DNA of 64,000 nucleotides, taken from contig JAHDXW010000018.1 in the NCBI GenBank assembly GCA_023383015.1, positions 1 to 64,000 on the forward strand. The letters are read 5' to 3'. The stretch comes from Paracoccaceae bacterium. Its GTDB lineage: Bacteria > Pseudomonadota > Alphaproteobacteria > Rhodobacterales > Rhodobacteraceae. The translations under genes and the position numbers were made by a program. Of this stretch, positions 52,587-60,262 are shown one piece after another; the first letter of the stretch is position 1; the number at the start of each line of letters is the position of its first letter. The notes beneath the pieces were generated by a model. It was not told where the DNA came from, did no database searches, and saw nothing but the letters and a program-made list of their open reading frames with translations.

Positions 52587-53456
52587 TCAGAACCGCGCCG
52601 CCGGGTCAAGCCCGGCCACCCAGGCGCGGTAGGCCGGCACCGAGAACTTCTGGTACTCGACGAGGTTGAAGGCATAGCTCCCCTCCTCCACCTTGCGTTC
52701 GGCTTCGGCGAACTCCTCGAGCGTCACCGGCACGAACCTGACCCGGTCGCCGGGCTTCAGGAGGCAGATCGAATCGCGGAAGACGTCGAAGCGCTGCGCG
52801 GGATCCCAGATCGGAACCGGGATGCGGGCGAAGACCTGGATGCCGCCCGGCAGGTCCTCGGGGTAGATGCCGGTGTTGGCCCCTCCGAGGCCCACGGTGC
52901 CCTTCCTCGTCCACACCCGCGGCGGGTTGTAGCGCGGCACCGACAGCTTGCAGCGCGGGTCGAGCGCCAGCATGAACGGCACCCCCGGCCACCAGCCGAT
53001 CGCCGCCACCCAGTATTCGCTGCCCGAATGCACCCGGACGAGCTGGGCCGTGTCTGCCAGCCCGTTGTGCTGGACGATCAGTTCGGGATCCCAGGTCTTG
53101 GGGGCGATGGTGGCGCAGTAGCGCTCCCAGGCCTCGCGGCTCCAGGGGTCGAGGTAGGCGGTGGGCAGGCAGAACAGCCGGCTCGACAGCTCGAGCTGGT
53201 CGGAGGGCCCGAGCTCGGCCACCAGCCGGCCCAGCGCGTCCGTGACAGCGGCAAAGCTCGTCTCCTCGGGCTCGTAATGGACGAGCAGCGAGGCGAAGGC
53301 GGGCGCCGTCTCGATCACCCCGCGCGGCCGCTCGGCGGCGACGATCGCGGCCAGCCCGTGGGCCATGAAGTTGACCTCGAGGGTCATGTGGTTGCCGAAC
53401 TCGACCAGCAGGTAGCGGTCGCCGGCGGGCAGGAACCGCGGGGTGTCGTAGACCAT
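52587..53456 (-). CDS. pxpB: 5-oxoprolinase subunit B-like (KipI/PxpB family)
   Basis: This encodes 289 aa. It starts MVYDTPRFLPAGDRYLLVEFGNHMTLEVNFMAHGLAAIV and has the family block GWWPGVPFMLALDPRCKLSVPRYNPPRVWTRKGTVGLGGANTGIYPEDLPGGIQVFARIP. It is about 60 residues longer than compact KipI proteins; the extra length includes YLDPWSREAWERYCATIAPKTWDPELIVQHNGL. It pairs with PxpC in the lactam-opening complex. The ATG at 53454-53456 lies 17 bases after the pxpA stop. Confidence 0.91.
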   Translation of the reverse strand: MVYDTPRFLPAGDRYLLVEFGNHMTLEVNFMAHGLAAIVAAERPRGVIETAPAFASLLVHYEPEETSFAAVTDALGRLVAELGPSDQLELSSRLFCLPTAYLDPWSREAWERYCATIAPKTWDPELIVQHNGLADTAQLVRVHSGSEYWVAAIGWWPGVPFMLALDPRCKLSVPRYNPPRVWTRKGTVGLGGANTGIYPEDLPGGIQVFARIPVPIWDPAQRFDVFRDSICLLKPGDRVRFVPVTLEEFAEAERKVEEGSYAFNLVEYQKFSVPAYRAWVAGLDPAARF

Positions 53457-53473
53457 CGAGCTCTCTCCTCCCC

Positions 53474-54235
53474 TCAGGCCGCGGCGGCGAGTGTAACGCC
53501 GGCCGCTATGACCTCGGCGCGGATCAGGGCGAGCATCGCGGCGGCGTTGGGACCGTCGCCGTGGATGCAGATCGAGCGCGCCGCCACCGCGATCTCGCCC
53601 CCGGAGGCGGTCGAGACGACGCCGCGGTCGAGGAAGGCGCGCACCCGGCGGCGGGTGAGATCGAGGTCGACCGCCGCCTTCCGCCGCTCGAGGATCAGCC
53701 GTCCGTCCTCGCCGTAGCCGAGATCGAAGTAGACCTCGGGCACCACGTCGATGCCCGCCCGCGCCGCCGCTGCGGGCAAGGCCAGTCCGGCCACCGGGGC
53801 CGGCCAGTAGAGGCGCGGCTCGGGGCAGACGGCGCGGATCGCCGCCGCCACGGCCTCTGCAAGGCCCATGTCCTCGTTCAGCATCAGGTAGAGCGCCCCG
53901 TGCGGCTTGACGTGGTTCAGCCGCATCCCGCGCGTGGCCAGCATCGCCTGCAGCGCCCCGGCCTGGTAGAGCACCATGGCGTGCGCCTCGTCGGGGCTGA
54001 TCGCCATCCGCCGCCGGCCGAACCCCTGCAGGTCGGGCAGCCCGGGATGGGCGCCGACCGCGGTGCCGGCCGCCTGCGCAAGGTCGATGGTTCGCAGCAT
54101 CGTCAGCGGGTCGCCGGCATGGTAGCCGCAGGCGACGTTGGCGGCCGTCACCTGCGGCACGATCTCGGCATCCGCGCCCAGCGTCCAGTTGCCGAAGCTC
54201 TCGCCGCAGTCGCAGTTGATGTCGATCGTCCTCAT
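53474..54235 (-). CDS. pxpA: 5-oxoprolinase subunit A-like (LamB/YcsF family)
   Basis: This encodes 253 aa. Family motifs are all clear: TIDINCDCGESFGNW, VTAANVACGYHAGDP, VGAHPGLPDLQGFGRRRM, LNHVKPHGALYLML and, near the end, ICIHGDGPNAAAML. This is the catalytic TIM-barrel-like subunit of the PxpABC lactamase. Its ATG overlaps the transporter ATPase stop by 4 bases (54232-54235), so uptake and ring opening are translationally coupled. That favours a dedicated imported lactam over housekeeping removal of 5-oxoproline. Confidence 0.94.
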   Translation of the reverse strand: MRTIDINCDCGESFGNWTLGADAEIVPQVTAANVACGYHAGDPLTMLRTIDLAQAAGTAVGAHPGLPDLQGFGRRRMAISPDEAHAMVLYQAGALQAMLATRGMRLNHVKPHGALYLMLNEDMGLAEAVAAAIRAVCPEPRLYWPAPVAGLALPAAAARAGIDVVPEVYFDLGYGEDGRLILERRKAAVDLDLTRRRVRAFLDRGVVSTASGGEIAVAARSICIHGDGPNAAAMLALIRAEVIAAGVTLAAAA

Positions 54236-55377
54236 GCCCCCTCCCCGGCGGCGCCGACGGCGGCGATCGCCTGGCCGCTGGCGGGATCGAACAGCGCCAT
54301 GTCCCGCGGGGCGGCGTCGAGCACCAGCGCGGACCCCGGCTCGGGGGCGACGTCGGCGGCCACCTCGGCCACCAGCGCCCGCCCCGCGGCCAGAAGGCCC
54401 GGCGCATCCACCGGCGTGCAGACGAGGAAGTTGCTGCGCCCCAGATGCTCCACCAGTTCCACCCGCACGGCAAGGCCGCGCGTGCCGGGCCCAGCCGGCC
54501 GCAGGTGGTGGGGACGGATGCCCACCTCCACCGGCCCGGGCACAAGCCCGGCCGGCGCCGCCAGCACGGCGGCGGCCGGCGCACCCGCGGCGGCCAGCCC
54601 GTCCGGCCCGGCGACCATCGCCAGGAGGTTCATCGACGGGCTGCCGATGAAGCGGGCGACGAAGCGGTTGGCGGGCCTGGCATAGACGGTGTCGGGCGGG
54701 CCCGCCTGCTGCAGGCGGCCACCGTCGAGCACCGCAAGCGTGGTCGACAGCGTCATCGCCTCGGCCTGGTCATGGGTGACGAAGACCATCGTCACCCCGA
54801 GCTCGCGGTGCAGCCGTCCAAGCTCGATCCGCATCGTCTCGCGCAGCTTCAGGTCGAGGTTCGAGAGCGGCTCGTCGAGCAGGAACACCCGCGGCCGGCG
54901 CACGATCGCGCGCCCCAGCGCCACCCGCTGGCGCTCGCCGCCCGACAGCCGGTCGGGGCGCTTGCCGAGCAGATGCGTGATCCCCAGCGTCGCCGCCGTC
55001 GCCTCCAGCCGGACGGCGATCTCGCGGCGCGGCACGCGGCGGTTGCGCAGGCCGAAGGTGATGTTGTCGGCCGCCGTCATGTGCGGGTAGAGCGCGTAGT
55101 CCTGGAACACCATGGCGATGTCGCGGGCCCGCGGCGGCAGCCCGGTGACGTCGCGCCCGTCGATCAGCACCCGCCCCTCGGTGGGCATCTCGAAGCCCGC
55201 GATGATCCGCAGGAGGGTCGTCTTGCCGCAGCCCGACGGGCCGAGGATCGAGAAGAACGCCCCCGGCGCGATCGCCAGCGACACCCCGGCCAGCGACGGG
55301 CGGTCGGCCCCCTGGTAGGTCTTGCCGACGCCCTCGAGAACCACCGGCGCCGCTTCCGCCATCGCCCCGTCCCTCAT
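54232..55377 (-). CDS. ABC transporter ATPase (UgpC/MalK/PotA-like)
   Basis: This encodes 381 aa. The nucleotide-binding domain has Walker A GPSGCGKTTLLRIIAGF, Q-loop VFQDYALYPHM, signature LSGGERQRVALGRAI and Walker B VFLLDEPLSNLD. A C-terminal TOBE/OB regulatory domain follows (EVGIRPHHLRPAG, VELVEHLGRSNFLVCTPVD). The ATG at 55375-55377 overlaps the upstream permease stop. It drives import through the two permeases. Confidence 0.94.
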   Translation of the reverse strand: MRDGAMAEAAPVVLEGVGKTYQGADRPSLAGVSLAIAPGAFFSILGPSGCGKTTLLRIIAGFEMPTEGRVLIDGRDVTGLPPRARDIAMVFQDYALYPHMTAADNITFGLRNRRVPRREIAVRLEATAATLGITHLLGKRPDRLSGGERQRVALGRAIVRRPRVFLLDEPLSNLDLKLRETMRIELGRLHRELGVTMVFVTHDQAEAMTLSTTLAVLDGGRLQQAGPPDTVYARPANRFVARFIGSPSMNLLAMVAGPDGLAAAGAPAAAVLAAPAGLVPGPVEVGIRPHHLRPAGPGTRGLAVRVELVEHLGRSNFLVCTPVDAPGLLAAGRALVAEVAADVAPEPGSALVLDAAPRDMALFDPASGQAIAAVGAAGEGA

Positions 55378-56186
55378 CGCATCGCCCCCAGGCTGATGCC
55401 GCGGGCGAGCTCGCGCTGCAGCAGGAAGACCACCACCACCAGCGGCATGAAGGCGACCATCGCGCCGGCGGTGAGATAGCCCCAGTCGGTCTGGAAGGGG
55501 GTGATGGTGCTGCCCAGCCGCACCGGCAGCGTCACCCAGCGCTCGCGCGTCAGCAGGAAGGCGAACAGGAATTCGTTCCACGCGAAGACAAAGGTGAAGA
55601 TCGTCGTCACGGCCACCCCGCCCTTGGTCATCGGCAGGGCGATGCGGAACAGGGTCGCCACCGGCCCCGCCCCGTCGGCAGCGGCAGCCTCGATCACCGA
55701 GCGCGGCAACTCGGCGAAATAGCCCTGCAGCATCCAGATCGCGAACGGCAGCGAGAACGACAGGTAGACCAGCAGCAGCCCGGCGTAGCTGTCCAGCAGC
55801 CCGACCCGCGACAGCACCAGATAGAAGGGGATGACCGTCGCGATCGGGGGCAGCATCCGCAGCGACAGGATCCACATCGCCATGCCCTCGCGCCCGCGCA
55901 GCGGCGAATGGGCGAGCGCATAGGCGGCAAACGCCGCCAGCACGACAGAGACGACCGTGGCGCCGCCGGCCACCGCGAGACTGTTGAGCAGGAACGGCCC
56001 GTAGGCACGTTCGCCGAACAGCGCCCGGTAGGATTCCAGCGTCGCCACGAAGACGAAGGTGGGTCGCAGCCCGGTCAGCCCGCCGGCGGGCTTGAGCGAG
56101 GTCACCAGCGTCCACAGGATCGGAAATACCCAGACCAGTGCCATCACGCCCAGCGGCACCAGCCACAGGCGCGCCGGCCCCCTCAC
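55374..56186 (-). CDS. ABC transporter permease (MalG/UgpE-like)
   Basis: This encodes 270 aa with six membrane helices. It starts at a GTG (56184-56186) overlapping the stop of the other permease. The coupling EAA loop is ELPRSVIEAAAADGAGPVATLFRIALPMTKGGVAVTTIFTFVFAWNEFLFAFLL, typical of the MalG group. The protein ends GISLGAMR. It forms half of the importer channel. Confidence 0.93.
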   Translation of the reverse strand: MRGPARLWLVPLGVMALVWVFPILWTLVTSLKPAGGLTGLRPTFVFVATLESYRALFGERAYGPFLLNSLAVAGGATVVSVVLAAFAAYALAHSPLRGREGMAMWILSLRMLPPIATVIPFYLVLSRVGLLDSYAGLLLVYLSFSLPFAIWMLQGYFAELPRSVIEAAAADGAGPVATLFRIALPMTKGGVAVTTIFTFVFAWNEFLFAFLLTRERWVTLPVRLGSTITPFQTDWGYLTAGAMVAFMPLVVVVFLLQRELARGISLGAMR

Positions 56187-57115
56187 CCCTGCCCCCTGCC
56201 GACCACGCCCTGGCGCGCGATCGCGCGCACCAGCAGCGTCACGATCACCGACACCAGCACCAGCAGCACCACCGAGGCCGCCGCGGCGTCGCCGATCTCG
56301 AAGGCGACGAAGGCGGTCTCCCAGATCATCACCGGGAAGGTGTAGCTGGCATCCCCCGGCCCGCCCTGGGTGGTGGCGACGATGATCTCGAAGGCGCGCA
56401 GCAGGTCGATCAGCCGCAGGAGCGCGACGATCACGATCACCCGCCTGACCTGCGGCAGCGCGACGTGCAGCGTCTGCTTCCACGGCCCCGCGGCATCAAG
56501 CTCGGCGGCCTCGAAATACTGCGGCGGGATCGCGTGCAGCCCCGCCAGCACGGTCAGGAAGACCAGCGGCGTCCACTGCCAGACGTCGATCAGCACGATC
56601 GCGAGGAGGGCGATCGAGGGCGAACTGAGCCAGCCCACGGGCGGCAGGCCGAGGCCGGTGATGAAGTGGTTCAGGATGCCGAAATCGGGCTGGAACATGA
56701 ACCGCCACATCACCGCCGCGACCACCGGGGCGACGAGGATCGGCATCGCCAGGACGGTCCGCAGCAGGCCCATGCCGGGCAGCCGGCGCATCCGGTGCAC
56801 CCAGACGGCCAGCGCGATCCCCAGCGCAAGCTCCACCGCCAGCGCGGTGACGGTGAAGCTCATGCTGCGCAGGATGGCCACCTCGAATTTCGCCGAGGTG
56901 ACGAGATAGTAGTAGTTCTCCAGCCCGACCCAGCGCGGCGGCCGCACCTGGAAGAGGTTGCGCCGGTAGAGCGATGCCACGACCACATGGATCACCGGCA
57001 CAGCCACAAGAAGGGCCAGCAGCGCCACCACCGGATAGAGCATCAGCGCTGCCTGCAGCCGCTCGCCGCGGCGTGAGGGTGGCGGCGCCACGCTGGTCGG
57101 TCCCCTATCCGGCAT
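56183..57115 (-). CDS. ABC transporter permease (MalF/UgpA-like)
   Basis: This encodes 310 aa with six membrane helices. It begins MPDRGPTSVAPPPSRRGERLQAALMLYPVVALLALLVAVPVIHVVVASL and has the coupling loop IPPQYFEAAELDAAGPWKQTLHVALPQVRRVIVIVALLRLID. It lies 8 bases after the binding-protein gene and overlaps the next permease. It belongs to the carbohydrate uptake-1 class, whose members also import polyols, opines and amino-acid derivatives. Confidence 0.93.
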   Translation of the reverse strand: MPDRGPTSVAPPPSRRGERLQAALMLYPVVALLALLVAVPVIHVVVASLYRRNLFQVRPPRWVGLENYYYLVTSAKFEVAILRSMSFTVTALAVELALGIALAVWVHRMRRLPGMGLLRTVLAMPILVAPVVAAVMWRFMFQPDFGILNHFITGLGLPPVGWLSSPSIALLAIVLIDVWQWTPLVFLTVLAGLHAIPPQYFEAAELDAAGPWKQTLHVALPQVRRVIVIVALLRLIDLLRAFEIIVATTQGGPGDASYTFPVMIWETAFVAFEIGDAAAASVVLLVLVSVIVTLLVRAIARQGVVGRGQG

Positions 57116-57123
57116 GCCCTGCT

Positions 57124-58503
57124 TTACAGGTAGCCCGAGCGGCGGAACAGCGTCTCGACGTCGCGCTTCATCGCCGCGCAGGCGTCCTCGGCCGCGATGT
57201 CGGTTGTCACCAGATCGCCGATGTGCTGGGTGATGATCTGGAACAGCTGTGGCCCCTCGGCGAACTGCGCCAGATGGTGGCCGTTGGCCACGCCCTGGGC
57301 GATCGACCGGAAGACCTGGTACTGCGGCTGCTCGCCCCAGCTGTTCAGGAGTTCGGCGTTTGAGGGCTGGCCGCCGGCGCGGATGAAGGTCTCGGCGTTC
57401 TCGCGCGAGGTGACGAACTTGGCGAAATCGAACGTCGCCTCCTTGTTGACCGACGCCCGCGGGATGGCAAGGCCGAAGCCGCCCTTCATGCCGGTACGGG
57501 CGGGGTCGGGGCTGGCGCCGCCAACGGGGAAGTCGCGCGAGACCAGCTGGTCGTGGAAGCGGGGGTTCTCGGCGGGGTTCTGCAGCGTCATGAAGCCCGA
57601 CCACATCACCTGCTGGTGGCTGATGTCATTCTTGAACGCCTCTGCGTTCTCGAACTCCAGCGCGTTCAGCGATGCCGGGTTCCAGATCCGCGACAGCGCC
57701 TTGAGCATCCGCGCCGCCTCGACCACCGCGGGCGCGTCCAGCGTCACCGCGCCCGAGCCGCGGGCGGGGTCGATGCGGCCGAAGGCGTCCATCTCGTCAT
57801 GCTCGTACCAGCGGCCGCCGTAGGCGTGCATCATCCCGGTGAAGGTCATGCCGAGGAACCACTGGGTCCGCCCGGCGCAGGTCATGAAGCCCGCGTTGGC
57901 CTTTGCCGCGTTCAGCTTCTCGGCGTTGGCGAGGATCGTCTCGAAGGAGGCGGGCTCGGCCAGGCCGAGGGCGTCGAAGACATCGCGACGCCACCAGGTC
58001 ATCATGCAGTTGGCGTCGTGCACGATCGAGTAGGGAACGCCGTCCCAGTCCCAGCTGCCGCGATAGAAGTAGGGCACGCCGTTCATGTAGTAGTCGCGCC
58101 AGCCCGGATCGCTGTCGAAGAGCGCCGTCAGAGGCTCGAGCTTGGGGTGCGACTGGCCGATCAGCACCGGGTCGAAGAGATGGGCGTCGAAGGCCGTCGA
58201 ATCCTCGATCAGGCTGGTGCCGATCCGCTGGTAGTGCTCGGCGTAGGGCGACACGAGGATCTCCACCTCGGTGCCGGGGGTGCGGGCCATGTAGGCCGCG
58301 GCCGAGGCGCGCAGCGCGCCCTCCCAGCGCGGGCCGGGCATGGTGGTGACGACGATCCGGCGGCTCTGGGCGACGGCGGGGCTTGCCAGCAGCCCGCCCG
58401 CGGCGGCCACCGCGCCGAAGGCCGCGCCCCGTCGCAGCACCTCGCGCCGGCTGACGCCGCCGGCATGGCCGGGGAACCTCATGCGGTCGGTCTGGGTGCT
58501 CAT
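57124..58503 (-). CDS. Tat-exported ABC transporter substrate-binding protein (family 1)
   Basis: This encodes 459 aa. The N-terminus has a twin-arginine motif (SRREVLRRGAAFGAVAAAGGLLASPAVAQ), so it is likely exported folded through Tat. The mature protein has the type 1 solute-binding fold (RIVVTTMPGPRWEGALRASAAAYMARTPGTEVEILVSPYAEHYQRIGTSLIED and GFGLAIPRASVNKEATFDFAKFVTS). It is the first gene of the 15-gene minus-strand operon. AGGAGA serves as ribosome binding site, and a good promoter lies upstream. The ligand is probably the substrate of the island. Confidence 0.92.
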   Translation of the reverse strand: MSTQTDRMRFPGHAGGVSRREVLRRGAAFGAVAAAGGLLASPAVAQSRRIVVTTMPGPRWEGALRASAAAYMARTPGTEVEILVSPYAEHYQRIGTSLIEDSTAFDAHLFDPVLIGQSHPKLEPLTALFDSDPGWRDYYMNGVPYFYRGSWDWDGVPYSIVHDANCMMTWWRRDVFDALGLAEPASFETILANAEKLNAAKANAGFMTCAGRTQWFLGMTFTGMMHAYGGRWYEHDEMDAFGRIDPARGSGAVTLDAPAVVEAARMLKALSRIWNPASLNALEFENAEAFKNDISHQQVMWSGFMTLQNPAENPRFHDQLVSRDFPVGGASPDPARTGMKGGFGLAIPRASVNKEATFDFAKFVTSRENAETFIRAGGQPSNAELLNSWGEQPQYQVFRSIAQGVANGHHLAQFAEGPQLFQIITQHIGDLVTTDIAAEDACAAMKRDVETLFRRSGYL

Positions 58504-58560
58504 GCGTCGTCTCCTGTCAGGGGCGCCCGCGGCGCCGAAAGGGAAGAAGGCGGCTTAAAC

Positions 58561-58592
58561 AAAAGATAGTGATCTTTTCCTTTATCTGTCAA
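58561..58592 (-). promoter_or_regulatory. promoter and overlapping palindrome for the minus-strand operon
   Basis: Read on the minus strand, a perfect -35 TTGACA (58587-58592) and -10 TATCTT (58563-58568) are separated by 18 bases. The -10 lies inside the perfect inverted repeat AAAAGAT-AGTG-ATCTTTT (58561-58578). This layout suits repression by the GntR protein encoded in the same operon. The AT-richness is exceptional for this genome. Confidence 0.65.
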
Positions 58593-58632
58593 CGTCAGGG
58601 TGATCCGTTGAGCACGGGAAGTCCGTCCAGCC

Positions 58633-58649
58633 CGGTTGCCAGGCAACCG
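58633..58649. promoter_or_regulatory. 17-bp perfect palindrome in the divergent promoter region
   Basis: CGGTTGCCAGGCAACCG is a perfect palindrome with 8-base arms around one central base. It lies between the two divergent promoters, 9 bases upstream of the plus-strand -35. It could be the site of an activator or of a second repressor; its sequence differs from the two AT-rich palindromes. Confidence 0.5.
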
Positions 58650-58658
58650 CGGGGGATG

Positions 58659-58706
58659 TTGACGCTGCACGAGGCGTAATCTAAAAAGAAAACACCTTTA
58701 CTTTTT
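58659..58706 (+). promoter_or_regulatory. candidate promoter and AT-rich inverted repeat for the plus-strand operon
   Basis: TTGACG (58659-58664) is followed after 17 bases by TAAAAA (58682-58687). The -10 overlaps an inverted repeat with arms AAAAAG (58683-58688) and CTTTTT (58701-58706); inside, AAA and TTT continue the symmetry around CACC after one mismatch. Like the minus-strand site, a palindrome with AAAAG-type arms covers the -10, suggesting shared control of both operons. Confidence 0.5.
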
Positions 58707-58748
58707 TGCCCCGGGCAGGGACCGGGCAGCATTGCGGGGCGCAGGGCC

Positions 58749-60236
58749 ATGGGTGGGGTGACAGCGGCACGGCACGGTCACTGGATCGGCGGCGAATCGG
58801 TTCAGGGCGCCGCCGAGTTCGAGGCGGTCAACCCCACCACCGGCGCGGTCTGGGGGCGCTTCCCGACCGGCTCGGACGCCGAGGTCGACGCCGCGGTGCG
58901 CGCGGCCGAGGCCGCCTTCGCGCATCCCTCCTGGGCGGGGCTGACCGCCACGCGCCGCGGTCGGCTGATCATGGACTGGGCGGCCCTGGTCGCCGCCGAG
59001 GGGCCGCGGCTGGCCCGCATCGAGACCGAGCTGAACGGCAAGCTCCTGTCGGAGATGACGGCGCAGTTCCGCGTCATCCCCGACTGGATGACCTATGCCG
59101 CCGGCATGGCCGACAAGATCGAGGGTCGGGTGATCCCGGTCAACGTGCCCGGCGTGCTGAACTACACGCGGCGCGAGCCCTGGGGGGTGGTCGCCGTGAT
59201 CACGCCGTGGAACTCGCCCACCTTCCTCACCCTGCAGGCGGTGGCGCCGGCGCTGGCGGCGGGCAACACCGTCGTCATCAAGCCCTCGGAGGTGACGCCG
59301 GCGGCGATCATCGAGGTGGCGAGGCTGGCCGGGCAGGCCGGCATCCCGCCGGGCGTCGTCAACGTCGTCACCGGCATGCGCACCACCGGCGAGGCGCTGG
59401 TCGACCATCCCGGCGTGCGCAAGATCGTCTTCACGGGAGGCGTTGCCGCCGGGCGCGAGGTTGCCGCACGGGCGGGCCGGCGCCTCGTGCCCGCAACGCT
59501 GGAGCTTGGCGGCAAGTCGCCGCAGATCGTCTTCGCCGACGCCAATCTCGAGGCCGCCGAGGCGGGGCTGCTGGCCGGGATCTTCGCCGCCGCAGGACAG
59601 TCCTGCGCGGCCGGATCGCGTGCCTTCATCGAGGCCCCCGTCTACGACCGCCTGGTGGCCCGCCTGGTCGAGCGCACCCGCGCCATCCGCCTCGGCGATC
59701 CGACCGAGGCCGGCACCCAGATGGGGCCCGTCGCCAGCCGCGCCCAGCTCGAGAAGGACTGCGGCATGGTCGAGCGCGCGCTGGGCGAGGGCGCCGAACT
59801 GCTGACCGGCGGCCGCCGGGCGGCGGTGCCCGGCCTTCCTGGCGGATTCTTCTTCGAGCCCGCGATCCTCGGCCACGTCCGGCCCGAGAGCGAGCTTGCC
59901 ACGGCCGAGGTGTTCGGCCCGGTCCTCAACGTCGCGCCGTTCCGCGACGCCGAGGAAGCGGTGCGCCTGGCCACCGACACCAGCTACGGCCTTGCCGCCG
60001 GCATCTGGACAAAGGACATCCACCGCGCCCACCGCATGGCCGAACGGATCGGCGCCGGAACGGTGTGGGTCAACATGTACCGTGCCATCGGCTTCAATTC
60101 CCCCTATGGCGGCTACCGGGACAGCGGCATCGGCCGGCTGAACGGCTTCGACGGGATAACCGCGTTCACCCAGGTCAAGAGCGTCTGGGTGGACCTGACC
60201 GACACCCCGCAGGACCCGTTCGTCATCAAGCTCTGA
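58749..60236 (+). CDS. aldehyde dehydrogenase
   Basis: This encodes 495 aa of the NAD(P)-dependent ALDH superfamily. The active site is intact: ITPWNSP (Asn155), KPSE (Lys178), LELGGKSPQ (Glu252) and AAGQSCAAGSR (Cys286). It oxidises an aldehyde to the acid, for example a semialdehyde formed by the aminotransferase encoded next. It is the first gene of a three-gene operon divergent from the transporter/lactamase operon, across a region with shared palindromes. Exact substrate cannot be read from sequence. Confidence 0.93.
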   Translation: MGGVTAARHGHWIGGESVQGAAEFEAVNPTTGAVWGRFPTGSDAEVDAAVRAAEAAFAHPSWAGLTATRRGRLIMDWAALVAAEGPRLARIETELNGKLLSEMTAQFRVIPDWMTYAAGMADKIEGRVIPVNVPGVLNYTRREPWGVVAVITPWNSPTFLTLQAVAPALAAGNTVVIKPSEVTPAAIIEVARLAGQAGIPPGVVNVVTGMRTTGEALVDHPGVRKIVFTGGVAAGREVAARAGRRLVPATLELGGKSPQIVFADANLEAAEAGLLAGIFAAAGQSCAAGSRAFIEAPVYDRLVARLVERTRAIRLGDPTEAGTQMGPVASRAQLEKDCGMVERALGEGAELLTGGRRAAVPGLPGGFFFEPAILGHVRPESELATAEVFGPVLNVAPFRDAEEAVRLATDTSYGLAAGIWTKDIHRAHRMAERIGAGTVWVNMYRAIGFNSPYGGYRDSGIGRLNGFDGITAFTQVKSVWVDLTDTPQDPFVIKL

Positions 60237-60262
60237 GGCCAGCCGCGCGTGAGGAGGACGAC

